A stretch of 64,000 bases of DNA from assembly GCF_900095725.1 (NCBI RefSeq), contig NZ_FMMP01000028.1:355227-419226 (forward strand). Reading direction: 5' to 3'. A program made the position numbers and the translations under genes. The notes beneath the pieces are model-generated. The model had not been told where the DNA came from, searched no databases, and saw only the letters and a program-made list of their open reading frames with translations. Of the stretch, positions 26,228-35,511 are shown piece by piece (position 1 is the stretch's first letter; the number at the start of each line of letters is the position of its first letter). This DNA is from Cellulosilyticum sp. I15G10I2. GTDB lineage: Bacteria; Bacillota; Clostridia; Lachnospirales; Cellulosilyticaceae.

Positions 26228-26254
26228 TATAATATGACAAGTATCGCCAAATGT
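26228..26254 (-). promoter_or_regulatory. Possible sigma-K/E-type sporulation promoter
   Basis: On the minus strand CATATTATA (26236-26228) fits the sigma-K -10 CATAnnnTA, with AC exactly 16 nt upstream (26254-26253). The only sigma-A-like pairing (TTGGCG/TATACT) has a 13-nt spacer. Weak motif, so low confidence. Confidence 0.35.
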
Positions 26255-26299
26255 TGTTTGTTTTAAATAATCTTATCTGTATGACTATCTATTTCTAGC

Positions 26300-26653
26300 T
26301 TATTCTTGCTCCTTTAAAGAAAATAAGAAAGCTGCTGCTAAAATGACTAACTCAATAAATGCCATAGGATATCTTTGAAATTTATAAAATAGGCAATATA
26401 ACATACTCAGCCAAAATACAAGTACAAAAAAATTCGCAAAAATGCTTAGTTTTCTAATGGATCGTATTTTTGTTCCATAATTGATCCTAAGAACATTTAA
26501 ATAGCCAAGCAGCATCAAGGTGGTTCCTCCATTAAAAAACCAAAATGCAGGTTCCTCCAAGCTTTTAAAAAACAATGGTGCTGCAATACACTGCAGCACC
26601 CCGGTTACAATTATTAAGTAAGCGTTATATAAATCATATTTTTTAAAATTCAC
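26300..26653 (-). CDS. Small four-helix membrane protein
   Basis: 117 aa, with four hydrophobic segments of about 20 residues and basic connecting loops (TKIRSIRKL). It overlaps the GDPD gene upstream by 4 nt and is probably co-translated with it. No family recognised. Confidence 0.7.
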   Translation of the reverse strand: MNFKKYDLYNAYLIIVTGVLQCIAAPLFFKSLEEPAFWFFNGGTTLMLLGYLNVLRINYGTKIRSIRKLSIFANFFVLVFWLSMLYCLFYKFQRYPMAFIELVILAAAFLFSLKEQE

Positions 26654-27642
26654 TTCATGCTCTCTCCTTTTACCGTTGGACCAATGCGATCAATACGATT
26701 TGTCCAGATTCCCCCCGTATAACTAAGAGGTATTTGATTTAAATCTTCTATGTTATCAAATCCTTCTGACCACTTTCCATCTCCTGCGACGACAATAAAA
26801 AGCGAGTTGGCATTGTCCATTCTCTTAATCAATCGATGGGGCCATCCCCATAATACCTGCGCATATTTTTGAGGTAAATGCAGATAGGTATTCTTCATTG
26901 AATCCGGCACATATCCGCTCCATCCCACCAGCATATAAGAAATTAAAGCTTTTTTCATCGTCCTTTTAGACATTACTCGTAAATTCGGAAGGTTTTGTTT
27001 AAGCCTGTCAATAGGTTCATCTCCTCCATAGACTATAAGCCGATCCAGACGACTTTGAGGAATATTTTGAAGATACTGTGCCAGTAGTTCCCCCTCTTCT
27101 GGATCATTACTTTTAATATGGATTAAGAATGCTTGGCCCTCGAAATAGTCCAAAACCTCATCTAATGTAGGCATAAGCCCAATACCTTTGCCACGAAAGG
27201 GGTAGGTTTTTCCACAATCAGCCGTATAACCATACCCAATATCAAGGGTTTTTAACGCCTCCATGGTATATTCTCTTGTTCTGCCTGCACCATCTGTACG
27301 ATAGTCAAGGGTTGCATCGTGAAAAACAGCAAATTTTCCGTCTTGAGTAAGTTGTATATCAAACTCAACGATATCAGCCCCAAGCCTAAAAGCTGCTTCC
27401 ATAGATGCAATGGTGTTTTCTAAGTAAGGATGTTCTGGCTCGTATATACGCCGCGCTGTATTGGTTTCTCCAGTGATCCCTTCCATCGGAAAAGTTTGAG
27501 CGAGTCCCCTATGGGCTAACAAAATAGGCTTTTCTGCACTCTTTTTAGTAAAAGTCGAACTGTTATTAACATAAATAAACGTAACAAAAATAATACTTAA
27601 ACAAATTATTTTATGCTTTAATAGCTTTCTAAATGGTTTCAT
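26650..27642 (-). CDS. Membrane-anchored glycerophosphodiester phosphodiesterase-like protein
   Basis: 330 aa. A TM anchor at residues ~12-28 precedes a GDPD TIM-barrel: ILLAHRGLAQ, NTIASMEAAFRLGADIVEFD and GKFAVFHDATLDYRTDGAG carry the catalytic His and metal-binding residues (HR, E.D, HD). After ~245 residues the sequence is less typical of the family. It is probably extracytoplasmic and acts on glycerophosphodiesters from phospholipid or teichoic acid turnover. Confidence 0.85.
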   Translation of the reverse strand: MKPFRKLLKHKIICLSIIFVTFIYVNNSSTFTKKSAEKPILLAHRGLAQTFPMEGITGETNTARRIYEPEHPYLENTIASMEAAFRLGADIVEFDIQLTQDGKFAVFHDATLDYRTDGAGRTREYTMEALKTLDIGYGYTADCGKTYPFRGKGIGLMPTLDEVLDYFEGQAFLIHIKSNDPEEGELLAQYLQNIPQSRLDRLIVYGGDEPIDRLKQNLPNLRVMSKRTMKKALISYMLVGWSGYVPDSMKNTYLHLPQKYAQVLWGWPHRLIKRMDNANSLFIVVAGDGKWSEGFDNIEDLNQIPLSYTGGIWTNRIDRIGPTVKGESMK

Positions 27643-27673
27643 AATGTGTGCTTCCTATACTTTCTTTCAATCT

Positions 27674-29203
27674 TTATTCCTTCATCATGCTTATAATATA
27701 ATCTGCTTTATTTTTATTGTTTTCTGGACTTAGCAAAGGACTGTATAATGTTGGTGCTTGTATCACTGCAATCAGTGTGGCTGCTTCTTCTTTTGATAAA
27801 TCTGAAGGCTCTTTTTCATAATAAGTTCTTGCCGCTTCTCCTATCCCCTGAATGCCATGGCCAAAAGCAATAACATTTAAATAAGCTTCCATAATCTGAT
27901 CTTTGTTATAGTTTCTTTCTAGTTTTAGTGCTGTATAAATTTCTTTTCTTTTTCGGCTTAGTGAAATAGGTTCATCCTCTAAACTTACATTTTTAACGAG
28001 TTGCTGAGTGATCGTTGAAGCCCCTTGAAGCTGCCCTCTTTTTGTTACATTATTTATAAATGCTCCAGCTATTCGCGTTATATCTACACCACTATGTTTA
28101 TTAAAATTTCTGTCTTCACTTGCAATAGCTGCACTGACTACATAGGGAGAAACCTTATCTAGTTCTGTCCAATTTTCACCTTGCTGCTCTTTTACCCTTT
28201 CGAGCTGGATATCAATCGTTTTTTGACTGGCATCACTGATAAAAAAGGCTCCCATTCCAATTAAGATGATGATACAAACCATTTTTATTAAAAAGTTAGG
28301 TTTTTTATAACGAAGTACTCCCTTAATCCTCTTTTTCATATTACTTTCTCCAAAGGCTACGATCCCTACGCTTTTAAGACTGCCTTTTTCTAGTGAGAAG
28401 TGAAGCAGTGAACTTGCATACTCTTTTTTGATATCCTGATCTGAAAGCTGGATAACTTTTTCATCACAGGATCTTTCCATATCTTTGTGCGCTAAGCTTA
28501 ATGCAATCCAAATAATAGGATTGAACCAATGAATGCATGCGGCCATTAGAGCGATTAGTTTAATAAGATGATCAAATCTTTTGATATGTACTATTTCATG
28601 CTTTATAACATTTTTAAGCACCGTCTTATCTTTGGCTGTAATAAGCGCAGCAGGTACTATAATTTTAGGTTTTAAAATACCACATACGACTGGGGTAGAC
28701 AGTTCTTCTAAACTAAATATCCTGACTTTTCTTTTGAGAATTTCTTTTTTTAATGCTTCTTCTAATAAGTCATCTGGATGATATACTATAGCTTCATTAA
28801 GTTTTTTTACAGTCCCATAATAAAATAGAATACAAAGGCCTATTAAGATTAATGCTGTTATAAACCATGTGTTAATAATAAATTCTTGACTTATCATATT
28901 TGAAGTGTCACTGACTTGATCAGTATTTAAAATTCGATCTATAGGCTGCTTTGTATAGTCTTTTATTGTGGTGTCCAGTGATATGGTAATATTTTCTGCT
29001 GAAATAGGATAAAGATTAAAAATACTCACAGCGGATGAAAAAGAGATAGGCACTAGCAATCTAAATAGCAAGATCCCCCACATAGCGTAACTCAATATCT
29101 TAGGCAATCGGCTGCCAATTAAAGCTCTTAGGAAGATGATCAAAACTGCTGCCAAAGTAGATAACATACTCATATAAACTACTTTATTAAATAAAGTAAC
29201 CAT
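27674..29203 (-). CDS. BlaR1/MecR1-like M56 metalloprotease fused to a GT51 transglycosylase domain
   Basis: 509 aa. Residues 1-325 look like a BlaR1 membrane module: several TM helices, the zinc-protease motif H202-E203-x2-H206 in KHEIVHIKRFDH, and MERSCDE. After the TM at ~307-322 the extracellular part is not the usual beta-lactam sensor but a GT51 peptidoglycan glycosyltransferase: catalytic E363 in ASEDRNFNKHSGVD, GASTITQQLVKN, RKRKEIYTALKLE and EAYLNVIAFGHGIQGI. All signature motifs are intact. It lies 5 bases after a BlaI-type repressor gene. Inference: a signalling protease whose sensor binds lipid II or transglycosylase inhibitors. Confidence 0.88.
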   Translation of the reverse strand: MVTLFNKVVYMSMLSTLAAVLIIFLRALIGSRLPKILSYAMWGILLFRLLVPISFSSAVSIFNLYPISAENITISLDTTIKDYTKQPIDRILNTDQVSDTSNMISQEFIINTWFITALILIGLCILFYYGTVKKLNEAIVYHPDDLLEEALKKEILKRKVRIFSLEELSTPVVCGILKPKIIVPAALITAKDKTVLKNVIKHEIVHIKRFDHLIKLIALMAACIHWFNPIIWIALSLAHKDMERSCDEKVIQLSDQDIKKEYASSLLHFSLEKGSLKSVGIVAFGESNMKKRIKGVLRYKKPNFLIKMVCIIILIGMGAFFISDASQKTIDIQLERVKEQQGENWTELDKVSPYVVSAAIASEDRNFNKHSGVDITRIAGAFINNVTKRGQLQGASTITQQLVKNVSLEDEPISLSRKRKEIYTALKLERNYNKDQIMEAYLNVIAFGHGIQGIGEAARTYYEKEPSDLSKEEAATLIAVIQAPTLYSPLLSPENNKNKADYIISMMKE

Positions 29204-29208
29204 ACTGA

Positions 29209-29577
29209 TTATTCCCCTTTCTGTGTATACTCATCGATAATGGTTTTAAGTTCTTTAGCCTCTTTCTCTGTTATTTTTTCTCTTTGTAAAAATGAGGCTA
29301 AAAACATCTTTATAGACCCCTCATAAACTCTTCCTAATAACTCCTCACTTTGTACTTGCTGCACTTCTTGTCTTTCTATAAGACTGGTCACTATGGCCTT
29401 TTCATTTTTTATGATCCCTCTTTCACCCAGTCTACGTAAAACAGTATAGGTTGTGGATTTTTTCCACCCAAGTTCAGCGTTTGCAAGTTTAACAAGTGCT
29501 GTAGAATTGATTGGTGCTCTGTGCCATATTAACTGCATAAATTTCATTTCAGAATTTGATAATTTAATTGTCTCCAT
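29209..29577 (-). CDS. BlaI/MecI/CopY-family repressor
   Basis: 122 aa winged helix: KLSNSEMKFMQLIWHRAPIN..., KKSTTYTVLRRLGERGIIKNEK, and a C-terminal dimerisation helix pair. Repressors of this family are cleaved or displaced after activation of the partner BlaR1/MecR1 protease, here encoded immediately downstream. The dyad at 29622-29664 is a candidate operator, implying autorepression. Confidence 0.9.
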   Translation of the reverse strand: METIKLSNSEMKFMQLIWHRAPINSTALVKLANAELGWKKSTTYTVLRRLGERGIIKNEKAIVTSLIERQEVQQVQSEELLGRVYEGSIKMFLASFLQREKITEKEAKELKTIIDEYTQKGE

Positions 29578-29621
29578 CGTTCTCCCTTCAAGTCTTTAGA
29601 CGATAAATTGATTAACGTTTA

Positions 29622-29664
29622 GGTTTAAAGTTGTAAACCTTTATTAAGTCTACAACTTTAAACC
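29622..29664. promoter_or_regulatory. Candidate BlaI-type operator (TGTA...TACA dyad)
   Basis: A 14-bp inverted repeat, perfect: GGTTTAAAGTTGTA (29622-29635) and its complement at 29651-29664, separated by 15 nt. TACA/TGTA half sites are typical of BlaI/MecI. It lies 45 bases upstream of the repressor start. Confidence 0.65.
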
Positions 29665-29683
29665 TCTGTTGTCAATAGGTATT

Positions 29684-29732
29684 AAATAAAGCCTAATGAT
29701 TTTTAGATTAAAAATCATTAGGCTTTATTTTT
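29684..29732. terminator. Bidirectional terminator downstream of msrAB
   Basis: A ~20-bp perfect inverted repeat (AATAAAGCCTAATGATTTTT and its complement) with flanking A and T tracts, 22 bases past the msrAB stop codon. Confidence 0.85.
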
Positions 29733-29753
29733 AAAATTTACCTTAATAACTAG

Positions 29754-30710
29754 CTATACCTGATCAAGATACGCCGCGTACCCTTCTTCTGCCATTTTTT
29801 CTTTAGGAATAAATCTAAGTGCTGCAGAATTAATACAGTATCTAAGGCCACCTTCTTCTACAGGGCCATCATCAAATACATGACCTAAATGAGAATCCGC
29901 ATGTTTACTTCGCACTTCGCTGCGAATCATCCCGTGGGTTAAATCTTCTTTTTCTCTTATATTGGCATGGCTGATAGGCTTTGAAAAAGCAGGCCACCCA
30001 CACCCTGAGTCAAATTTATGTTTAGATGAGAACAACGGTTTGCCACTTACAATATCCACATAAATACCTTCTTCAAATTGATCGTAATAGGCATTATTAT
30101 AGGGAGGCTCCGTCCCATTTTCTTGTGTAACCTTATACTGTATATCAGTTAGGTTTTTCTTCAATTCTTTTTTATCCGAAGTATTGTTATACCAATTTTT
30201 TTCAATAAATGCCTCTCTTCCAGATCCTTTATAATATAGGTTGTATCTAAAAGGATTCGTTTTATAATAATCTTGATGGTACGCTTCCGCTGGATAAAAA
30301 ACTTCAGCTTCTTTAATAAGCGTTGCGATAGGCTTTTTAAACCTTCCGCTCATTTCAAGCTCTTTTTTGTAATTTTCCGCTATCTGCCTTTGCTCATTAT
30401 CATAATAAAAGACAGCTGTTTGATAACTTGTTCCCCTATCGTGAAACTGTCCACCCTCATCTGTAGGATCGATGCTTCTAAAAAAAGCATCTACAAGTTC
30501 CTTATAACTTGCTTTTTCTGGATCATAAGTGATCTGAACGGCCTCATAGTGACCTGTGGTATGGGTACATACTTCTTCATATGTTGGGTCTTTCTTTTGT
30601 CCCCCAGTATAGCCTGCTACCACCTTTATAACCCCCTCTAATTGATCAAAGGGCTTTACCATACACCAAAAACATCCTCCTGCAAAAGCCGCAACTTTAA
30701 CCTGACTCAT
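29754..30710 (-). CDS. msrAB: Peptide methionine sulfoxide reductase MsrA-MsrB fusion
   Basis: 318 aa. The MsrA domain (residues 1-~165) has the catalytic Cys13 in GGCFWC and GHYEAVQI. The MsrB domain (~185-318) has [18 protein letters not shown] and RYCINSAAL with its catalytic Cys. It repairs both S- and R-methionine sulfoxide, consistent with oxidative-stress defence in an anaerobe. The order A-B is the usual one in Firmicutes. Confidence 0.95.
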   Translation of the reverse strand: MSQVKVAAFAGGCFWCMVKPFDQLEGVIKVVAGYTGGQKKDPTYEEVCTHTTGHYEAVQITYDPEKASYKELVDAFFRSIDPTDEGGQFHDRGTSYQTAVFYYDNEQRQIAENYKKELEMSGRFKKPIATLIKEAEVFYPAEAYHQDYYKTNPFRYNLYYKGSGREAFIEKNWYNNTSDKKELKKNLTDIQYKVTQENGTEPPYNNAYYDQFEEGIYVDIVSGKPLFSSKHKFDSGCGWPAFSKPISHANIREKEDLTHGMIRSEVRSKHADSHLGHVFDDGPVEEGGLRYCINSAALRFIPKEKMAEEGYAAYLDQV

Positions 30711-30775
30711 TTTATCACCTCTTTATTTATTATCCCAAGGTTTATTCAAATTATTTCAGCCAGAACTATATTTTC

Positions 30776-31633
30776 TTATCCTAATTTTATTTCTTCATAT
30801 GCTTTAGTCATCTTAAGAATTGCTTCCCATAAAATATGTTCTGTGACTCTTACTTTTCTAGGCTCACATAAATAACGGACATTGAAAAGAATCTGATGTT
30901 CTTTAAGTTCTGTATAGATCGTTGGCGTTAAATTATTATAATAAATCAAATAATGCTTGCCTGCCTCATTGATCTGTGCTTTAGCTTCTTCTATCATCTC
31001 TCCAGTATGTTCTTCTAACAGCTTATAAATAAGCTCTTTTGCAAGCTCCCAGTTACTGTCTTTATCAATAGGAATAACAAGCTCATTCCATATAAATCTA
31101 AAGCCCTTTTCATAGTTAGCCAGTGGGTAGTTAAAGATATACAGATTAGGTATATTCACAATTCTTCCTGTGCTTTGCTCCCCTGCAATACGATTGCCTA
31201 CCTCTAATATGCTAAATTGCAAGAGCTTCACGTCAATGACATCTCCTATTTGTCCCGAAATCTCAATCCGATCTCCAATCTTAAAAGGGGCTGCCCATAG
31301 TATGTAGAGTGCACCTATCATATTCAGTATAATATCTCTCATGGCAATAGCCATACCCGCTGTGAAAACCCCTATAAAGGACAGTATATTGTCTTTAGAG
31401 TCATACCAAATAATCAAAAGTGCAATGATAAACAGCACATTAAATAGTGATTTTACTGCTTTTCTTATGGTGAACTCTTTAGCTGCGTCGTACTCCTTTT
31501 TGCGGACAATTCTCATGGTATAGCGCTTTACCCCATAAAATACAAGCAGCACACCTACTGTATAAACTATGTTTTTTAATATAATATTATTATTTACTAT
31601 ATGATCTAAAAGATAAGTTTGTATCCAATTCAA
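30776..31633 (-). CDS. MscS-family mechanosensitive channel
   Basis: 285 aa. Three N-terminal TM segments, the pore-lining TM3 (LSFIGVFTAGMAIAMRDIILN...), then the beta-domain APFKIGDRIEISGQIGDVIDV. A hydrophilic C-terminal domain of ~110 residues follows. It releases solutes on hypo-osmotic shock; relevant in a genome that also makes acetyl-beta-lysine. The C-terminal domain is somewhat longer than in YggB-type channels. Confidence 0.88.
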   Translation of the reverse strand: MNWIQTYLLDHIVNNNIILKNIVYTVGVLLVFYGVKRYTMRIVRKKEYDAAKEFTIRKAVKSLFNVLFIIALLIIWYDSKDNILSFIGVFTAGMAIAMRDIILNMIGALYILWAAPFKIGDRIEISGQIGDVIDVKLLQFSILEVGNRIAGEQSTGRIVNIPNLYIFNYPLANYEKGFRFIWNELVIPIDKDSNWELAKELIYKLLEEHTGEMIEEAKAQINEAGKHYLIYYNNLTPTIYTELKEHQILFNVRYLCEPRKVRVTEHILWEAILKMTKAYEEIKLG

Positions 31634-31715
31634 ATGCTTTACCCCCTATTTAAGTTGATTTAAATATACCATGAGGACTAAATAGGAGGCAAATAGATTT
31701 TTAGCTAAGTTCTCT

Positions 31716-33836
31716 TTAGCAAATAGGAATTTTAACTTCTACTTTAAACAAATCCCCATCAATACTATTATGAAATAATCCATTTTGCAGCTTAACCAAA
31801 CTTTCAGCAATAGCAAGCCCAAGACCTGAGCCTTCAGTACTTCTTGATTTATCACCTCTTACAAATCTTTTAGTTAGTTCACTTGGATCTATATTTAAAT
31901 ATTCTTTAGATATATTTTTAATAACAAATACACCATATCCATTTTCCTGTAGAATATCAATATAAACTCTTGTATGGGGCATTGCATACTTATTGACATT
32001 AGATAATAAGTTTTCTATGATACGATACATATGTCTGCCGTCAGCTAAAATACGAACTTCTTCCATTCTATTCATAACGATCATTAATCCATTTGCTTCT
32101 AATCTGTCAGTATATTCTCCTATGGCTTGTCTAGCAAGCTGATTAAGCTCCAGTGGTGCTAAGTTGGCTTTTACATTACCCGTTACAGCCTTAGACGCAT
32201 CTACTAGATCTTCAACAAGCTGTTTAAGCCTATTGCTGCGTTCATCTAACACTTGAATATATTCTTTTGCTGCAGTATTTTCCATAGGTTCTTCTTTGAG
32301 TAAATCAATATAACTTATAATAGAAGTAAGGGGTGTTTTAAGGTCATGGGATACATTGGTAATAAGCTCTGTTTTTAATCTTTCACTTTTAAGAGAGTCT
32401 TCCACTGCTCGCTCAAGGCCCTCCCCTATGTGATTAATAATATGCGCCATATCATTCATAACAGGTAACGCATAGTTTAGTTCGATTTTGGTCTTGATAT
32501 TACCTTGTGCTATCTGCTTACTGCCTCTAAAAAGCTTCAAGTAATCCAGTACTATTTTTAATAGAGCAAGTGCTGCTGCTACATTAAATCCTAACATCAA
32601 TACCATGCCAGGTAGTACAATAATGCGCGACCCAAATACCAACATGATAAAAACAAACATAAAATTTATAAAGAAATATGCCCCTACTATTAAAACCGCT
32701 GCCAGTGGCAATGTCTTTTCTTTTACAAGTGTTTTAACTAACCATCTTGTTACGCGCACAACGCCTATATATTGATGCATCGTATGATTTTTAATATGTT
32801 TTATTAGACTGCTTGCAAAGAGTATGTTGATAAAAACACCTATACTCACTAAAAGAAATATGCCTATTTCCACTCCCAGACTACTAGGATCAAAAGTATA
32901 AGGCAGCCAGCTATGAGGTACGATTTCACGAAGTATTCTTGCACTGCCAGCTACCCAGATAAGCATACCCAAACCATAAATAATAAATTGTATTTCAAAA
33001 GGTATTTTATCAAATAACCTGATTGTAATAGGCCCCCCCTTCTCCCTCTGTCCTATTATTTTTATCCAGTACACGAGTAAAATAAGGGCAAGGAGGACGC
33101 CGATTATGCCCGCCCCATAAACTTTATCTCTTATAAGGCTGCGTTTGTCAAATTCTTGTTTGTCCTTGTAAAACCAATCTCCTTCTTTTACTTCTTCAGT
33201 AACAGCTACATAAATTTCAAAATCTTCATCTCCCTCAAACGGCTCTCCAGTATAAAAATTTTGATTATAGTTGTAATAAAAATAACCTTCATTCCCATAA
33301 GGGGTCTTATGTGTTTTAAGTATAGTACTACCGTTCGCCCAAACAAAACCTGGTCTTTTGATAAGTTCCTCTATAACCTCTTTTTGGTTGTTGCTATTAT
33401 AACGTGCTATATTTGTAACTACCTCTCCTGTTGTTAGATTAATGCCTAGATACTCCACATTAATATTATCTTTTATGAGTTCTTGCTCGATACGTTTAAA
33501 ATAAGCTTGTCGATCTTTAATAATAGTCTCTATAGCTTGTTCATCATTTTTTATCTTATCATTATTTGCTTTATAGGCTTTTATCTGTTCTTCTTCAATA
33601 CTACTAGGACTAAATATGGCTTCATCTTTATAACGTACTATCCAATCTCTTACAAAACCAGTTTTATAAGTTAATTGATTCATAAAACTAGCACTCTCAT
33701 ACCAACTTTTTTCTTTTGGAATACTTCCTAGGCCTGCTAAACTATTAAACATCAAAAAAGCAGACACACAAAATAAAATACAGACTATGCCTTTAGCCAC
33801 ATAACTATAACTACATTTTTTCAACCAGGTAACCAC
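31716..33836 (-). CDS. Membrane sensor histidine kinase
   Basis: 706 aa. A TM near 15-33, a ~200-residue extracytoplasmic region, then about six TM helices (~245-425) instead of one, followed by a HisKA domain (LITNVSHDLKTPLTSIISYI) and an HATPase domain (N-box ENLLSNVNKYA, G-box RSTEGSGLGLAIAESL). The large multi-pass membrane region is of the clostridial VanS/YfiJ-like kind. Its start overlaps the response regulator gene by 26 nt. The signal is unknown. Confidence 0.88.
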   Translation of the reverse strand: MVTWLKKCSYSYVAKGIVCILFCVSAFLMFNSLAGLGSIPKEKSWYESASFMNQLTYKTGFVRDWIVRYKDEAIFSPSSIEEEQIKAYKANNDKIKNDEQAIETIIKDRQAYFKRIEQELIKDNINVEYLGINLTTGEVVTNIARYNSNNQKEVIEELIKRPGFVWANGSTILKTHKTPYGNEGYFYYNYNQNFYTGEPFEGDEDFEIYVAVTEEVKEGDWFYKDKQEFDKRSLIRDKVYGAGIIGVLLALILLVYWIKIIGQREKGGPITIRLFDKIPFEIQFIIYGLGMLIWVAGSARILREIVPHSWLPYTFDPSSLGVEIGIFLLVSIGVFINILFASSLIKHIKNHTMHQYIGVVRVTRWLVKTLVKEKTLPLAAVLIVGAYFFINFMFVFIMLVFGSRIIVLPGMVLMLGFNVAAALALLKIVLDYLKLFRGSKQIAQGNIKTKIELNYALPVMNDMAHIINHIGEGLERAVEDSLKSERLKTELITNVSHDLKTPLTSIISYIDLLKEEPMENTAAKEYIQVLDERSNRLKQLVEDLVDASKAVTGNVKANLAPLELNQLARQAIGEYTDRLEANGLMIVMNRMEEVRILADGRHMYRIIENLLSNVNKYAMPHTRVYIDILQENGYGVFVIKNISKEYLNIDPSELTKRFVRGDKSRSTEGSGLGLAIAESLVKLQNGLFHNSIDGDLFKVEVKIPIC

Positions 33837-34503
33837 TACCCCACACCACCTTTACATATTTTGGTTCTTTGGGATTAATCTCGATTTTTTCTCTAAGTCT
33901 TCTAATATGTACTGCAACTGTGTTCTCTGCAGCATAAGCTACGTCCTGCCATACATTTTCATAAATCTGATTAATAGATAAAATAATCCCCATATTCTTC
34001 ATGAGATACACGAGTATTTTATACTCTGTAGGCGTTAACTTAATAAGCTCTCCATCCACGGTGACTCTGCCTGTTTCTGTATCTACCATTAAACCACCAG
34101 TTACTAAAAATTGTTTTTCAAGCTGCAGACATCCAAGCGTTGTATACCTTCTTAATTGTGATTTTACTCTGGCTAAAAGCTCAAAGGTATTAAAGGGCTT
34201 GGTCATATAATCGTCCGCTCCAAAATTCAGTCCAGCAATCTTATCCGTATCTTCACTTTTAGCCGAAAGAATAATAATAGGAATATTTTTTTCCTGTCTG
34301 ATACGAAGCGTTGTTGATAACCCATCTAACTTAGGCATCATCACATCTAACAAAACAAGATGTACTTCCTGCGTTCTTATAAGCTCCAATGCCTCTAAAC
34401 CATCATACGCCTTAAGTATACGATAGCCTTCTTTTTGCAGATGAAGCGCTATAGAATTAACAATCAGCTTATCATCATCACATACCAACAAAGTATAAGT
34501 CAT
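33811..34503 (-). CDS. OmpR/PhoB-family response regulator
   Basis: 230 aa. Receiver domain with phosphoacceptor D53 in LVLLDVMMPKLDG and the conserved Lys in YMTKPF. C-terminal winged helix with KLTPTEYKILVYLMKN and ENTVAVHIRRLREKIE. Partner of the overlapping histidine kinase. First gene of the operon. Confidence 0.95.
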   Translation of the reverse strand: MTYTLLVCDDDKLIVNSIALHLQKEGYRILKAYDGLEALELIRTQEVHLVLLDVMMPKLDGLSTTLRIRQEKNIPIIILSAKSEDTDKIAGLNFGADDYMTKPFNTFELLARVKSQLRRYTTLGCLQLEKQFLVTGGLMVDTETGRVTVDGELIKLTPTEYKILVYLMKNMGIILSINQIYENVWQDVAYAAENTVAVHIRRLREKIEINPKEPKYVKVVWGSGYLVEKM

Positions 34504-34759
34504 ACGCCTTCCTCCATGTTACATACTACTTTTTAAGTTTATTATACACGAGATTAATCCTTAAGATACTTTCATTTTATATGAACCATCTTACAAAACA
34601 TGAAATAACTTTCTTACAAATTCTTAAGAAATAACTACTTACTAAAAATATATTATTATTTTCCATTTTCTTTTTCTATTAATCATTCTAAAAATACACA
34701 TACTAGATTTAGATTCATAGATTGATAAGTCATTTTAATATAAAGATTAAGGAGAATGA

Positions 34760-35449
34760 ATGATGCAATATATAGATGAAAAAAGATCTCTAACGGAAAA
34801 GTTCCTAGGCACTGCCAGCACGCTTTTAGGTGAATCTACAATAAAGCTTCTTAAAATTATTTTTTCAAATCTTGAAAGAGAAATTACACTTGCTACTATT
34901 GTAGACTCTGAAAACCCTAAATCTATAGAATTAAAAAACTATATTCGAAGCATCGCAAGCTTAAGCCGGTATATTCATACTGAAACTTATAATAAAGATG
35001 AAAATCCTGATGCTGAAGTTTTTTTCCATGCTGATAAGTTTCCTGTTGTCAGTTTAATTGATGATGAAAACTATTATATGGGTGTTAAGTTTCATGGTCT
35101 TCCAGTTGGTGATACACTTACTGCCTTCATTTTGGCTATTTACTATTTAGCTGGCCCTAGAGAAGAACTTGACCCTTCCTTGGCTCAAAAGATTATTGCT
35201 ATTGACAGGCCTGTTGATCTTAAAGTATGTGTATCTTCTACTGGCAGCTCTTATTCTGATACTGTAGTGTCAGCCCAAAGACTCGCTCTATTAAATCCAA
35301 ATGTTCAAGCTGAAATGATTGATATCGATTTATTTCCTGCCCTCAAAAAACACTATGGTATCAAACAAGTACCTGCGCTTATTATTAATGACGAAACCAT
35401 TTATTTTGGTCCTAAAACACTAGATGAAATACTTGATTATATTTTATAG
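34760..35449 (+). CDS. AhpF N-terminal-like double thioredoxin-fold protein lacking CxxC
   Basis: 229 aa with RBS AAGGAG. It resembles the N-terminal domain of AhpF/PDO proteins: two tandem thioredoxin folds, the second with LALLNPNVQAEMIDIDLFP and YGIKQVPALIINDE including the cis-proline (VPA). The redox motif expected after 'KVCVSS' (CxNC in AhpF) reads TGSSYSDT, so both catalytic cysteines are missing. A binding or regulatory role, rather than a disulfide reductase, is likely. Stands alone between the two-component system and an aldo/keto reductase. Confidence 0.75.
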   Translation: MMQYIDEKRSLTEKFLGTASTLLGESTIKLLKIIFSNLEREITLATIVDSENPKSIELKNYIRSIASLSRYIHTETYNKDENPDAEVFFHADKFPVVSLIDDENYYMGVKFHGLPVGDTLTAFILAIYYLAGPREELDPSLAQKIIAIDRPVDLKVCVSSTGSSYSDTVVSAQRLALLNPNVQAEMIDIDLFPALKKHYGIKQVPALIINDETIYFGPKTLDEILDYIL

Positions 35450-35450
35450 C

Positions 35451-35488
35451 ACAAAGAGACACTTTTCTCAAGTGTCTCTTTGTATTTT
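35451..35488. terminator. Bidirectional terminator
   Basis: 13-bp perfect stem (35451-35463 with 35471-35483) followed by TATTTT; serves the thioredoxin-fold gene and possibly the convergent aldo/keto reductase. Confidence 0.85.
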
Positions 35489-35511
35489 ATAGGAACGCAT
35501 TTACTTTTGCC

